A stretch of 64,000 bases of DNA from positions 1 through 64,000 of the IMG/VR virus record IMGVR_UViG_3300010157_000040; one strand, 5' to 3'. The stretch is from a virus. Under the pieces are notes generated by a model, which ran no database searches, had not been told where the DNA came from, and was given only the letters and a program-made list of their open reading frames with translations. This document shows, one piece after another, positions 1 through 6,672 of the stretch. Numbering within the stretch: the stretch's first letter is position 1; every line of letters begins with the position of its first letter. Both the position numbers and the translations under genes were made by a program.

Positions 1-113
1 ATATGTTTTAGACCAACAAGGGTCTTACCTACACCAGTTCCTAAAACTATTGTACATTTTTGTTTACCATCAGTAGCTTTTAATGCTGCTGTTTGTATTT
101 CTTCTCTGTTCAT
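1..113 (-). CDS. SF2 (DEAD/DEAH-type) helicase, N-terminal fragment
   Basis: The first 37 or so residues of a protein that continues beyond the left edge of the window. Residues 25-31 read GTGVGKT, a Walker A (P-loop) motif, preceded by the hydrophobic strand CTIVL. A Q-containing N-terminus (REEIQTAALKA) followed this early by the P-loop is typical of superfamily 2 helicases in phage replication modules. The gene starts 5 bases after the stop of the HNH-like gene, so both lie in one leftward operon. Helicase versus another P-loop ATPase cannot be settled from this fragment. Confidence 0.65.
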   Translation of the reverse strand, partial: MNREEIQTAALKATDGKQKCTIVLGTGVGKTLVGLKH

Positions 114-117
114 AATA

Positions 118-525
118 TTATTTTAAATGACCTAAAACTCTTGCTTCTGCAGGATGTTCATGTAAATGTTTGTGACATGCTCTACAAGCTGCTATCCAAG
201 TACTTTGTACTAAATAGAATGCATCTCTGTTAGCTCCTGCAAAAGTGTGGTGCACATCTGATGCACCATTACTACAGCAAGAATACTTAAGTTCACAAAA
301 TGAATGTTCTGAAAGAAACTTTTCTCTTAACTTGAGATATTCTGTATCTTTCTTTTTTCTTTTAGAAGAAACCTGAGGGATCTTATAATCAGTTGGTTTC
401 TGTATATTATCTTTATTCTTGGGATTGTGGCAACTCCAACAATATTTACAATACTTAAATCCCTCATGGTTCTTCCATATAACAGTCATCTTTTGACAAC
501 CATCACACTCTTTAAATTTTATCAT
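118..525 (-). CDS. HNH-type endonuclease-like zinc protein
   Basis: A 135-residue protein. The N-terminus has CxxC-type pairs (C8/C11, then YCKYCWSC) that could bind zinc. The C-terminal half has SDVHHTFAG followed by WIAACRACHKHLHEHP, the spacing of His/Cys residues seen in HNH (beta-beta-alpha-metal) nucleases of phages, including NinG-like proteins. A basic linker (SSKRKKK) joins the two halves. It lies directly upstream of a helicase gene and overlaps the preceding gene by 14 bases, which suggests a role in DNA replication or recombination. The HNH assignment is by motif only. Confidence 0.6.
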   Translation of the reverse strand: MIKFKECDGCQKMTVIWKNHEGFKYCKYCWSCHNPKNKDNIQKPTDYKIPQVSSKRKKKDTEYLKLREKFLSEHSFCELKYSCCSNGASDVHHTFAGANRDAFYLVQSTWIAACRACHKHLHEHPAEARVLGHLK

Positions 526-988
526 TTCTTAATCTTGGTAACTGATTCTGTGGTACTTCTAAACTTAAAAAGTTTTTTGGCAACACTCCTTCAGCCATAA
601 AGATACTGATAATCTGGTCTTTACTGATATTTAAATCTTTAAAAGTTAAAGTATTTTTAAATTTTTCATCAGTTTCAGTCTCAGATAATAAAAACTCAGT
701 AATAGGACTGTTAGGAAATAATGTTTCAAAGATAAAATTGCTTTGAGCAATAGTTACTTGTTGCTTAAGTTTGTTAATTACAACTTGGGCTCTCTTATAA
801 ACATTAATAATCCTTTGTCTTTTTTTACTACACATTACTGATAACTCATTATCATTAAGTGCTGTTAAACCATACAAAGCTCTTTTGTATAAATAGTTTT
901 GATAGTTTGAATAACTATCTTGCTCATATGACATCACAGTTTGTGATCTCATCTGATAATTCTTTACCTCTTGTTTTAACTTTTCCAT
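512..988 (-). CDS. Hypothetical protein, mostly helical
   Basis: 158 residues with no family that I recognise. Residues 1-95 are rich in K, Q and Y with heptad-like spacing (NKLKQQVTIAQSNFIF), which suggests a coiled coil. The C-terminal half is acidic. It overlaps the HNH-like gene by 14 bases, so it is probably co-translated with it and the helicase. The first Met follows an A/T-rich leader typical of this phage. Confidence 0.55.
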   Translation of the reverse strand: MEKLKQEVKNYQMRSQTVMSYEQDSYSNYQNYLYKRALYGLTALNDNELSVMCSKKRQRIINVYKRAQVVINKLKQQVTIAQSNFIFETLFPNSPITEFLLSETETDEKFKNTLTFKDLNISKDQIISIFMAEGVLPKNFLSLEVPQNQLPRLRNDKI

Positions 989-1019
989 AATACATATTTT
1001 TTTTAATCATAAATAAATA

Positions 1020-1063
1020 ATAAAAGGGACACATTACTGCATCCCAATTATCTCCCCTTTTAA
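1020..1063 (-). terminator. Intrinsic terminator
   Basis: On the minus strand the sequence just after the 1072-1551 gene has AAAAGGGGA pairing with TCCCTTTT across a roughly 25-base loop, then TATTATT. It would end the 1072-1551 unit, although readthrough to the helicase operon is possible because no clear promoter lies between. Confidence 0.5.
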
Positions 1064-1071
1064 ACTTTTAA

Positions 1072-1551
1072 TTATTTTAAATCAAAATCTGTGTTCGGTG
1101 ACATTGCTTTACTAGAAGTATTATTTTTTGCAGCATATGCATTACGTAATTCTTCTATGTTATCATGTGCAATTATTTCATCAACACTATTTGGATTTTG
1201 AGAATATGTAGTTTTACGGTAAATAGGTTCACCATTTACTCTACATACAATACCTGTTGCTCCTGCAACTTTCAGATCTCTTTCTGGTGTTTTTTTGTTA
1301 AAAGGAATCATAGATTCTTTTACAACAATATTACCTGGAATAATTTGACCTGAATAATATTTCATTTCTTGCAACATTAAAATTGGTGCATGAATTAATG
1401 ATGATACAGTTCTTCTTCTAAGAAATCCTGATTCATCAATCATTGTTCTTGTTTGTTGAAATCTAACAAATCCATATTGTGGATTATTTGCAGAAATACT
1501 AATTACAGCATTTGTAGTTGCATCAGCAACCACGGTTACGTTTGAATTCAT
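1072..1551 (-). CDS. Conserved phage protein, possible nucleic-acid-binding
   Basis: 159 residues. The N-terminal 30 residues form a beta-rich segment (NSNVTVVADATTNAVISIS). Later come QQTRTMIDESGFLRRR, GQIIPGNIVVKESM, GIVCRVNGEPIYRKT and HDNIEELRNAY. I recall similar proteins in crAss-like phages next to replication genes, but the function is not known to me. A beta-rich core with an acidic, disordered-looking tail would suit a ssDNA-binding protein, which is only an inference. It has its own leftward promoter motif at 1615-1635 and a terminator at 1020-1063, so it is a single-gene unit that may be strongly expressed. Confidence 0.6.
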   Translation of the reverse strand: MNSNVTVVADATTNAVISISANNPQYGFVRFQQTRTMIDESGFLRRRTVSSLIHAPILMLQEMKYYSGQIIPGNIVVKESMIPFNKKTPERDLKVAGATGIVCRVNGEPIYRKTTYSQNPNSVDEIIAHDNIEELRNAYAAKNNTSSKAMSPNTDFDLK

Positions 1552-1614
1552 AACTAAGTTTTAATAAATAAATAAATAATTGATTGTGTGAGTAGATACT
1601 ATATTACTAGTACT

Positions 1615-1635
1615 CAATTAGTAATAAGTTGTAAT
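1615..1635 (-). promoter_or_regulatory. Leftward phage promoter motif (copy 8)
   Basis: Minus-strand ATTACAACTTATTACTAATTG closely matches the motif found upstream of units in the 7.7-9.5 kb region (ATACARCTT-N3-ACTNCTATGG). It ends about 64 bases before the start codon at 1551, in a gene-free gap. Confidence 0.55.
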
Positions 1636-1651
1636 ATTCCGTGAAAAAATA

Positions 1652-1921
1652 TTAATTATCCAGTGGACCTGATAAATCTATTATATCATCAAATGGTTCA
1701 TCATCTGATATAATATCATTAACATCACCTTCTTCAGCAAGGTAATCAAAGTCATAATACTTTTCTTTAGTATTATTATCTATTGCTGAACCTGTAAATG
1801 GATTGACTACGTGTTCTCCGTAATCTAAAGACATGAGATATTGTATATCTAAATCTGTGAGATCTAAATACTCTTCTATTGAAAGATAAACTACTTTTCC
1901 GTTTGGTAAGTTATAAAACAT
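1652..1921 (-). CDS. Small acidic conserved phage protein
   Basis: 89 residues, very acidic at the C-terminus (DFDYLAEEGDVNDIISDDEPFDDIIDLSG). The N-terminus MFYNLPNGKVVYLSIEEYLDL is of a type I associate with crAss-like phages, where such genes lie beside the 1072-type protein. The acidic tail could interact with a basic partner such as a DNA-binding protein; that is inference. A degenerate copy of the promoter motif lies upstream. Confidence 0.55.
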   Translation of the reverse strand: MFYNLPNGKVVYLSIEEYLDLTDLDIQYLMSLDYGEHVVNPFTGSAIDNNTKEKYYDFDYLAEEGDVNDIISDDEPFDDIIDLSGPLDN

Positions 1922-1931
1922 TATATATACA

Positions 1932-1957
1932 TATCTATTAGTAAAAATACGTGTTAA
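1932..1957 (-). promoter_or_regulatory. Possible degenerate leftward promoter
   Basis: Minus-strand TTAACACGTATTTTTACTAATAG resembles the motif at 1615-1635 in its 3' part (TTACTAAT) and lies 11 bases upstream of the start codon at 1921. The match is weak. Confidence 0.25.
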
Positions 1958-2009
1958 TTAATGACAAGTATACACTAATGATATAATATTTAGCAATATA
2001 TAGCTACAT

Positions 2010-2036
2010 AATAAAGGGAAGCCTAAACTTCCCTTA
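2010..2036 (-). terminator. Intrinsic terminator
   Basis: Minus strand: AAGGGAAG-TTTAGG-CTTCCCTT followed by TATTATG, about 37 bases past the 2074 stop codon. An 8-bp perfect stem in an AT-rich gap. Confidence 0.7.
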
Positions 2037-2073
2037 TTATTATTGGAAAAGTATACTCACAGAACATACTATC

Positions 2074-2493
2074 TTAAATTTCCTCTATAACTGTAAGATA
2101 CTCACTAGAAGTATATGTAACATCTTTCTTTCTTCTACCATCTTCTAGAATATTAGTATATTCTACTGTATAATCAGAATATTCATGGTATCCTCTAAAA
2201 TCTTGAATTGATACAATAATAGTGTCATTAACACACAAATCACTTTCTGCAATTAATACTTTATTTGCACTATAACTTACCTGATTAATAGGCATATAAC
2301 ACAGTGTACCTTTTGCAAGTACTTTAGGTAATTTACCACTTATCATTAGTTTAAAGAAATGTTGTATAGCTTGACTACTACTACATAACATAGGAGTAAG
2401 TAACTTTACAAATTCTGCACTATTTGGGTCTTTAATAATTTTTTCTAATGCTTTAGCAACATCAGAATCTTCATAATTTACTGATATAGTCAT
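2074..2493 (-). CDS. Hypothetical protein
   Basis: 139 residues, no family recognised. The N-terminal half looks helical (DVAKALEKIIKDPNSAEF). The C-terminal half is beta-rich (VSYSANKVLIAESDLCVNDTIIVSIQDFRGYHEY). The start codon lies 2 bases after the stop of the 2496 gene, so the two are co-transcribed. A strong terminator follows. Confidence 0.55.
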   Translation of the reverse strand: MTISVNYEDSDVAKALEKIIKDPNSAEFVKLLTPMLCSSSQAIQHFFKLMISGKLPKVLAKGTLCYMPINQVSYSANKVLIAESDLCVNDTIIVSIQDFRGYHEYSDYTVEYTNILEDGRRKKDVTYTSSEYLTVIEEI

Positions 2494-2495
2494 AG

Positions 2496-2708
2496 TTAAT
2501 CATTTAATCTTCTGTAATCCATAATTTTATCTATTAGACCTTCATTATAATGTGTAAACCATTTCTTATCAGGTATCCTATGATTTATTACAGTAACTTC
2601 ATCAGGATAATAAGTTGATCTTGCACCTGTTCTAATTTCTTTTTCATCAGTATCTTTGATAGTTATATTAAAATCAAAACCTAATACTGAATTAATAACA
2701 TCATCCAT
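2496..2708 (-). CDS. Small hypothetical protein
   Basis: 70 residues with no recognised domain. It has the A-rich leader TTAACTTAAACTTATA before its ATG, the same leader type as the genes at 3279 and 4737. It is the first gene of a two-gene unit with the 2074 gene and lies just after a terminator hairpin. Confidence 0.5.
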   Translation of the reverse strand: MDDVINSVLGFDFNITIKDTDEKEIRTGARSTYYPDEVTVINHRIPDKKWFTHYNEGLIDKIMDYRRLND

Positions 2709-2725
2709 AATTATAAGTTTAAGTT

Positions 2726-2758
2726 AAAGAAAACAGACTATTACACCTTTTGTCTGTT
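2726..2758 (-). terminator. Intrinsic terminator
   Basis: Minus strand: AAACAGAC pairs with GTCTGTTT across a 13-base loop and is followed by TCTTT. It lies 30 bases downstream of the membrane protein gene at 2788-3279. Confidence 0.6.
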
Positions 2759-2787
2759 TAATGCGGATAGAGGTGCACGCAACTTTT

Positions 2788-3279
2788 TTAATCATTTGGA
2801 TCTAATAATTCCCATGTTTCTTCATCATCACCAAGAATCCAAACATTTTTAATATAACCATCAGTTCCTAATTCAAACACTTTAGTTGGAAATTCAATCA
2901 TAATTTCACCTGTTTCTACTTTATAAATAGTAATTACAGATTCCATATGATGTAACATAATGTTTCTTATAAATCTTTTTTCAAATTTAGTATAAGATTC
3001 AGGAATTGGATAAGGTTTAGGATATGTAAAACTAAACAATGCAAGACCAATCATCAATAAAGATGCAACTATAAATGCATATATAGCAAGTCTAAATGGT
3101 TTCATAGCATGTAATAAAAATAATTCATTCTCTACTTTAACAATACTATAGTGTAAATCAGACATTGCTGCCTGTACTACTTCAGGATTTTCTACTTTTG
3201 CATGTAAGCAATCATATAATCTATTTTCTAATGCTTCTTTTTGTTTAAGAAGTCTTCTTGTTTTAATAATTCTGTACAT
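2788..3279 (-). CDS. Membrane-anchored hypothetical protein
   Basis: 163 residues. Residues 1-60 are predicted coiled coil (KTRRLLKQKEALENRL). A single strong membrane segment follows at about 63-87 (LAIYAFIVASLLMIGLALF). The C-terminal 75 residues are soluble, end acidic (LGDDEETWELLDPND) and are beta-rich. The shape suggests an inner-membrane protein with a cytoplasmic coiled coil, perhaps involved in host takeover or superinfection control. I cannot name the family. Confidence 0.55.
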   Translation of the reverse strand: MYRIIKTRRLLKQKEALENRLYDCLHAKVENPEVVQAAMSDLHYSIVKVENELFLLHAMKPFRLAIYAFIVASLLMIGLALFSFTYPKPYPIPESYTKFEKRFIRNIMLHHMESVITIYKVETGEIMIEFPTKVFELGTDGYIKNVWILGDDEETWELLDPND

Positions 3280-3293
3280 AAGAGTAATTTTAA

Positions 3294-3330
3294 GTTAAAA
3301 AAAAAGAGTCCAGATTTTCCGGACTCTTAT
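3294..3330 (-). terminator. Intrinsic terminator
   Basis: Minus strand: AAGAGTCC-GGAAAATCT-GGACTCTT followed directly by TTTTTTT. It ends the membrane/lipoprotein operon (3352 and upstream) just before the leader of the 3279 gene. Confidence 0.85.
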
Positions 3331-3351
3331 AATGCATCAATAATTGTTAAA

Positions 3352-3504
3352 TTATTTAGATGCAACATCATTTTGATTAATAGTAGTTACTTGACTGTAT
3401 GCATCACATGTAGTATGTGAAACTGCACAACTTCCAAGTAAAATACTAATTGTAATAATAAATATAGCATAAACTACTGCAACTAAATTAACTTTCTTTT
3501 TCAT
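3352..3504 (-). CDS. Small lipoprotein (50 aa)
   Basis: A short ORF of 50 codons, too small for many gene callers: a basic start (MKKKVN), then a hydrophobic stretch (VAVVYAIFIITISILLG) and the lipobox LLGSC with Cys at position 26. The mature part is only about 25 residues and contains a second Cys (HTTCDAY). It starts 2 bases after the stop of the 3507 membrane protein gene and is followed by a strong terminator, so it is the last gene of that operon. Phage-encoded lipoproteins of this size often serve superinfection exclusion, but nothing here proves that. Confidence 0.6.
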   Translation of the reverse strand: MKKKVNLVAVVYAIFIITISILLGSCAVSHTTCDAYSQVTTINQNDVASK

Positions 3505-3506
3505 AA

Positions 3507-3698
3507 TTAATAATTTTCATTGTAAATACTAAATGTAACTGCACATAATAAATATACACTTTCTAATATCCAATTGAAAATTCCAAACCCGGAAAAATCA
3601 ATTGTATTAAGAGTAAATATACCTACTATAAAAAACTGACAACCTATTGCTACTAATATAGATAAGGTCATTTTAAAGATTATGTTATTTACTTTCAT
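3507..3698 (-). CDS. Small two-helix membrane protein
   Basis: 63 residues with two membrane segments (about 9-30 and 38-58) and almost no loops. It overlaps the 3695 gene by 4 bases (ATGA) and precedes the lipoprotein gene. The three genes form an envelope-directed operon. Function unknown; a holin-like role is possible but a clear holin exists at 21633. Confidence 0.5.
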   Translation of the reverse strand: MKVNNIIFKMTLSILVAIGCQFFIVGIFTLNTIDFSGFGIFNWILESVYLLCAVTFSIYNENY

Positions 3699-3883
3699 TT
3701 CTTTTTAGATAAGTGTTCATAATCCCATAAACTAACACAAGCCATCATAATACATAAACAAAATGTTGTTAATGATATTATTAGGTCATTTTGTGTTTGT
3801 GCAGTTAGTACATTGTATAAACTTACACCTGTCATTGCTGTACATAGACCGGCAATGAATAAACTAATTTTCTTGTTTCTCAT
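3695..3883 (-). CDS. Small two-helix membrane protein
   Basis: 62 residues, two predicted membrane segments (about 8-27 and 33-52) and a basic C-terminus (HLSKKK). It overlaps both neighbours by 4 bases, indicating translational coupling. Family not recognised. Confidence 0.5.
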   Translation of the reverse strand: MRNKKISLFIAGLCTAMTGVSLYNVLTAQTQNDLIISLTTFCLCIMMACVSLWDYEHLSKKK

Positions 3884-4098
3884 ATTAATTTTTTTAAATC
3901 AGAATAAATATTATATTTTGTTCTTACATCTTCTATATCCATATCTGTACTTATGGCTAGTTCTTTGTAATTTTCCATTTTTTCATTAAGAATATTTATT
4001 ATTTGTTGTCTATATTCTTCATTAATAATGTCAAACACTTCCTTTAATAAGCTGTTATAAATAAAAGCTTTTAATTCATTTGAATTTTGCATAATCAT
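3880..4098 (-). CDS. Small helical hypothetical protein
   Basis: 72 residues, largely helical (LLKEVFDIINEEYRQQIINILNEKMENYKEL), no membrane segment. It is the first gene of the operon that continues into the two small membrane proteins and the lipoprotein. No family recognised. The second Met (position 3) is equally possible as the start. Confidence 0.5.
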   Translation of the reverse strand: MIMQNSNELKAFIYNSLLKEVFDIINEEYRQQIINILNEKMENYKELAISTDMDIEDVRTKYNIYSDLKKLI

Positions 4099-4141
4099 AT
4101 TTTTAAATCATAAATAAGTATACAGTTTCACCATTTAACTG

Positions 4142-4423
4142 TTAAGGTTTACTCAATTCTTGTATTTTAGCCATATAGTCAGTAACTTCCTCTATTGTTA
4201 AATGACCAATAACATCTTGTGCTATCGGAGTATCATAACATATAACAGTAAAGGTCTGTCCTGGTGGTATTTTAACTACGGCAATCTCAAATTTACCAAG
4301 TAATCCACCTTTAGTAAATGGACCCATGACAACTGATATACCGTAATCATTGTCAAACATAAGTGTAGCACTTACACTCTCCATACCATTCTTTTGAAAT
4401 TCTAAATCTTTAAATTCTTTCAT
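4142..4423 (-). CDS. Hypothetical protein
   Basis: 93 residues, no family recognised. The middle is beta-rich (ISVVMGPFTKGGLLGKFEIAVVKI) and the C-terminus is a helix (EVTDYMAKIQELSK). The start codon lies 2 bases after the stop of the 4426 gene, so these are co-transcribed. Confidence 0.5.
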   Translation of the reverse strand: MKEFKDLEFQKNGMESVSATLMFDNDYGISVVMGPFTKGGLLGKFEIAVVKIPPGQTFTVICYDTPIAQDVIGHLTIEEVTDYMAKIQELSKP

Positions 4424-4425
4424 AA

Positions 4426-4737
4426 TTAAAATGGAAAATCATTCATATATACTAAATCATTAGGAATAGGACTTACTATTGCTACTTTTCTTTCAAGTAA
4501 AGCACCAACTTTATAGTCTATTTTAAAGATTTCAAGATCTTTATGAAAACCTTGAAAATCTTCATATGAAAGAACACCTTCAAGTCTTCTAATATTTTTT
4601 CTGCCTGTACTACAAACTAAAATATTTTTATATTTTTCTTGTAATGTTAATGCATCATTCCAGTTTAAATTAACATTTAATTTTACTACAGTCACATTTC
4701 CTATAGGATTGTAACCAAATGGTAGTGATCTATTCAT
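4426..4737 (-). CDS. Hypothetical protein (start corrected)
   Basis: 103 residues beginning MNRSLPFGYNP. An upstream in-frame extension to 4878 exists only with a TTG start and would overlap two better small ORFs. The ATG at 4737 has the typical leader TTAACTTAAAACTTAAACTT, so I chose it. The sequence has GNVTVVKLNVNLNW, EKYKNILVCSTGRKNIRRLEG and FKIDYKVGALLERKVAI, which suggests an alternating alpha/beta fold. No family recognised. Confidence 0.5.
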   Translation of the reverse strand: MNRSLPFGYNPIGNVTVVKLNVNLNWNDALTLQEKYKNILVCSTGRKNIRRLEGVLSYEDFQGFHKDLEIFKIDYKVGALLERKVAIVSPIPNDLVYMNDFPF

Positions 4738-4777
4738 AAGTTTAAGTTTTAAGTTAATAATCATAAAAGCAGGACTT

Positions 4778-4867
4778 TCACCTGTTAAGTTTGTGTTTAT
4801 CTTTTCTTGTATATTTCTTCTTATTCTTGTAAATGACAGGTTTAGTAACCTGCCATATTTCCTGCAT
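4778..4867 (-). CDS. Very small basic protein (29 aa)
   Basis: A 29-codon ORF, MQEIWQVTKPVIY followed by a strongly basic tail (KNKKKYTRKDKHK). Phages often carry tiny proteins with such a YTRK-KHK tail. It starts 8 bases after the stop of the 44-aa ORF upstream and fills a gap that is otherwise empty once the 4426 gene start is corrected. Short length keeps the confidence modest. Confidence 0.4.
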   Translation of the reverse strand: MQEIWQVTKPVIYKNKKKYTRKDKHKLNR

Positions 4868-4874
4868 TGTAACT

Positions 4875-5009
4875 TCAATCTTTTTCATTTCTTTCTTTTT
4901 TTCTTTCTTCATAACATTGCTGACACTCATGAAGTTCATCACAAGTGCAAGTTAATTCCGGAGATATACTATATAACATAGCCATATCATAAACATCTTC
5001 AAACATCAT
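4875..5009 (-). CDS. Small cysteine-containing protein (44 aa)
   Basis: A 44-codon ORF with CTC, CQQC and a charged helical tail (YEERKKERNEKD). Four cysteines in two pairs suggest a small zinc-binding site. It lies between the 5044 gene terminator and the 29-aa ORF and has an A/T-rich leader. No family recognised. Confidence 0.45.
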   Translation of the reverse strand: MMFEDVYDMAMLYSISPELTCTCDELHECQQCYEERKKERNEKD

Positions 5010-5029
5010 AATATTTAGTTTAGTTAGTT

Positions 5030-5053
5030 AATAATAAAGGGGATTACTCCCCT
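5030..5053 (-). terminator. Terminator containing the stop codon of 5044-5235
   Basis: Minus strand: AGGGGA-GTAA-TCCCCT followed by TTATTATT. The TAA stop codon of the upstream gene forms the loop, and the last codons (GGG GAG) form the 5' stem arm. The same layout occurs at 5274-5296. Confidence 0.75.
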
Positions 5054-5235
5054 GTTATTTTATTTAAGATTCCTGGATCTTGAGTATAATATTGAGCAAG
5101 TATTAAAAGATCTTTCTCTTTAATACAAGCCTGAATTATTAAATCAAAATTGTTACTCCACTCTTTATGAATATCTAAAGTTTTATCTTTAACATATTCA
5201 TCTAATTCTTTTTGATTGTTAAATGTTATTTGCAT
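5044..5235 (-). CDS. Small hypothetical protein
   Basis: 63 residues, acidic and helical, no recognised domain. It ends in Gly-Glu encoded by GGGGAG, which is also the 5' arm of its terminator. A degenerate promoter motif lies 20-40 bases upstream. It appears to be a single-gene unit like its neighbour at 5287. Confidence 0.5.
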   Translation of the reverse strand: MQITFNNQKELDEYVKDKTLDIHKEWSNNFDLIIQACIKEKDLLILAQYYTQDPGILNKITGE

Positions 5236-5253
5236 AATATATAGTTTAAGATT

Positions 5254-5276
5254 ATTAATAGTAAAAAGAAGTTTTA
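5254..5276 (-). promoter_or_regulatory. Degenerate leftward promoter motif
   Basis: Minus-strand AACTTC-N5-ACTATTAAT resembles the 8208-8229 copy (CTTCCTACTATTATGG). As in the clear copies, it follows immediately after a terminator T-tract. The match is partial. Confidence 0.35.
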
Positions 5277-5296
5277 AAAAAGGGGATCACTCCCCT
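5274..5296 (-). terminator. Terminator containing the stop codon of 5287-5445
   Basis: Minus strand: AGGGGA-GTGA-TCCCCT then TTTTTT. The TGA stop codon lies in the loop. It ends the 52-aa gene, and probably the long unit that starts near 7729. Confidence 0.8.
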
Positions 5297-5445
5297 AATG
5301 CATTTTCTGCATAATTTACTTGAGATTCTATGTACTCTTGTAAGTGATCTCTGAATTGTGTGTAAGCATCTAAGTACTTATACTGTGCTGTTTCAATTCT
5401 TGTATCAAGCATAGCAATAATTTGTAATACTGTTTCTGTGTCCAT
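5287..5445 (-). CDS. Small helical protein (52 aa)
   Basis: A 52-codon ORF starting MDTETVLQIIAML and ending ENALGE. It is predicted to be almost all helix with heptad spacing (LDTRIETAQYKYLDAY). It lies directly downstream of the 1.57 kb structured region on the same strand and directly before a strong terminator. It is therefore either the product of a very long-leader mRNA or a gene co-transcribed with the structured RNA. Confidence 0.55.
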   Translation of the reverse strand: MDTETVLQIIAMLDTRIETAQYKYLDAYTQFRDHLQEYIESQVNYAENALGE

Positions 5446-5564
5446 AATATATAAGTTAGTTGATTACTATTTAATATCCCTCTGCACTCAGTTGTAATAT
5501 GTAAGATTTAGTATTATTTACCGCAGGTGTGACTAAGCAACCTGCTCTCTTACTATTACAACTG

Positions 5565-5583
5565 CTCACCCTTGGGAAGTGAG
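5565..5583 (-). other. Conserved-loop hairpin, copy 1
   Basis: Plus-strand notation CTCAC-CCTTGGGAA-GTGAG. It pairs with copy 2 at 6654-6672 in that the loop is identical but four of the five stem pairs differ, with pairing kept. This is compensatory change within one molecule. Confidence 0.7.
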
Positions 5584-6543
5584 TTGTGGTGCATTAATAT
5601 TTGAAAGGATGAGTATTGACCTTTCATGTTGTTATTTTTGGAAAATTTCTTCTCCGCATACACACTTATATTTCTACAAGTAAACAACATGCTCAATGAT
5701 TTATAGTATCATCATACTTTTACATATTAGTGCAATAAATTTCCTTTCATACCAACTTCCTTACGGGATTAACAGTATGTCTACTGCTAGTTAAGATATT
5801 AATCAGTCCTTTTACATAAACCTTGCGGGTCTTCTGTATCTACATATTTCAGTAGAATAAGAGCATTTTCACTAATAAGTGCTAGAACATTTTTTGCTTT
5901 TAAGTTTTTAGTTTAAATGCGGTTCAGGAAATAATGTGAAGTAGTTCCAACTTTATATAACATAATACCTTTTGAGTACCTTAGTTATAACTTCACATTG
6001 CTTTAAGCTGCCAAGCTTACTTACTGTTTGATGTAAATACACACTATTTCTAGTAGCATACGGAACATCTTACTAATAACAACTTCCATCTTGGCAAGAT
6101 GTACTATTGTTACCTATTGCACTTTCTATTGACATTTCTGTCTCAACTTCCTACCTGTTAGAAAGTCTACATCTCTATGCATCAACCGTTAGGCCACAAG
6201 CACACCAAAATGTAGGTAGTTACAATACTCTTCTGTAGACAGAATTACTTCTGCGCAATATGTTACCAACATATCACTTTATACCATTACTGGTTTATCC
6301 TATGGTCACGAGAGCTGACCTGTTGTTTCAGTAGTTCCACAAGGAAACTTAACGTATACACCATGAGTATCTAAACTCTGAGGGTAACAACATTGTATAC
6401 TTAATGGTCATTAAGGTATTTAGACCAAAACCTATTGTCTTGTAACTATACTGGACAATCCCACGCCAGCAACTTACTGGATAGTTGTTTCATTATAGTG
6501 TAACAACCCACACTTTATCCCTCTGTACTCAATATGCATATCC

Positions 6544-6646
6544 TAAATATTTACATCACAAATATATTAAGACCTTAAGTGGTCAAGTACAAGTACTTAT
6601 ATTTTATAAATATTTATCACGGATATGTTAAGACACTAAGTGGTCA
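6544..6646 (-). repeat. Imperfect tandem repeat of about 41 nt within the structured RNA
   Basis: TAAATATTTA-(CA)-TCAC followed by ATATRTTAAGAC and TAAGTGGTCA occurs at 6544-6585 and 6607-6646. Each copy can form a GACC/GGTC-type or GACAC/GTGTC-type hairpin around the common TTAAG/CTAAG core. Confidence 0.7.
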
Positions 6647-6653
6647 CATATTG

Positions 6654-6672
6654 TCTACCCTTGGGAAGTAGA
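6654..6672 (-). other. Conserved-loop hairpin, copy 2
   Basis: Plus-strand notation TCTAC-CCTTGGGAA-GTAGA. Same loop as 5565-5583 with a different, still fully paired stem. Confidence 0.7.

Noticed and set aside
4738-4878. N-terminal extension of the 4426 gene from a TTG start
   Set aside because: It overlaps a 29-aa ORF with a more typical composition, and the ATG at 4737 has this phage's standard leader.
6120-6210. tRNA within the giant structured region
   Set aside because: GGCCTAACGGTTGATGC on the minus strand resembles a D-arm, but no matching anticodon arm, T-arm or acceptor stem could be built.
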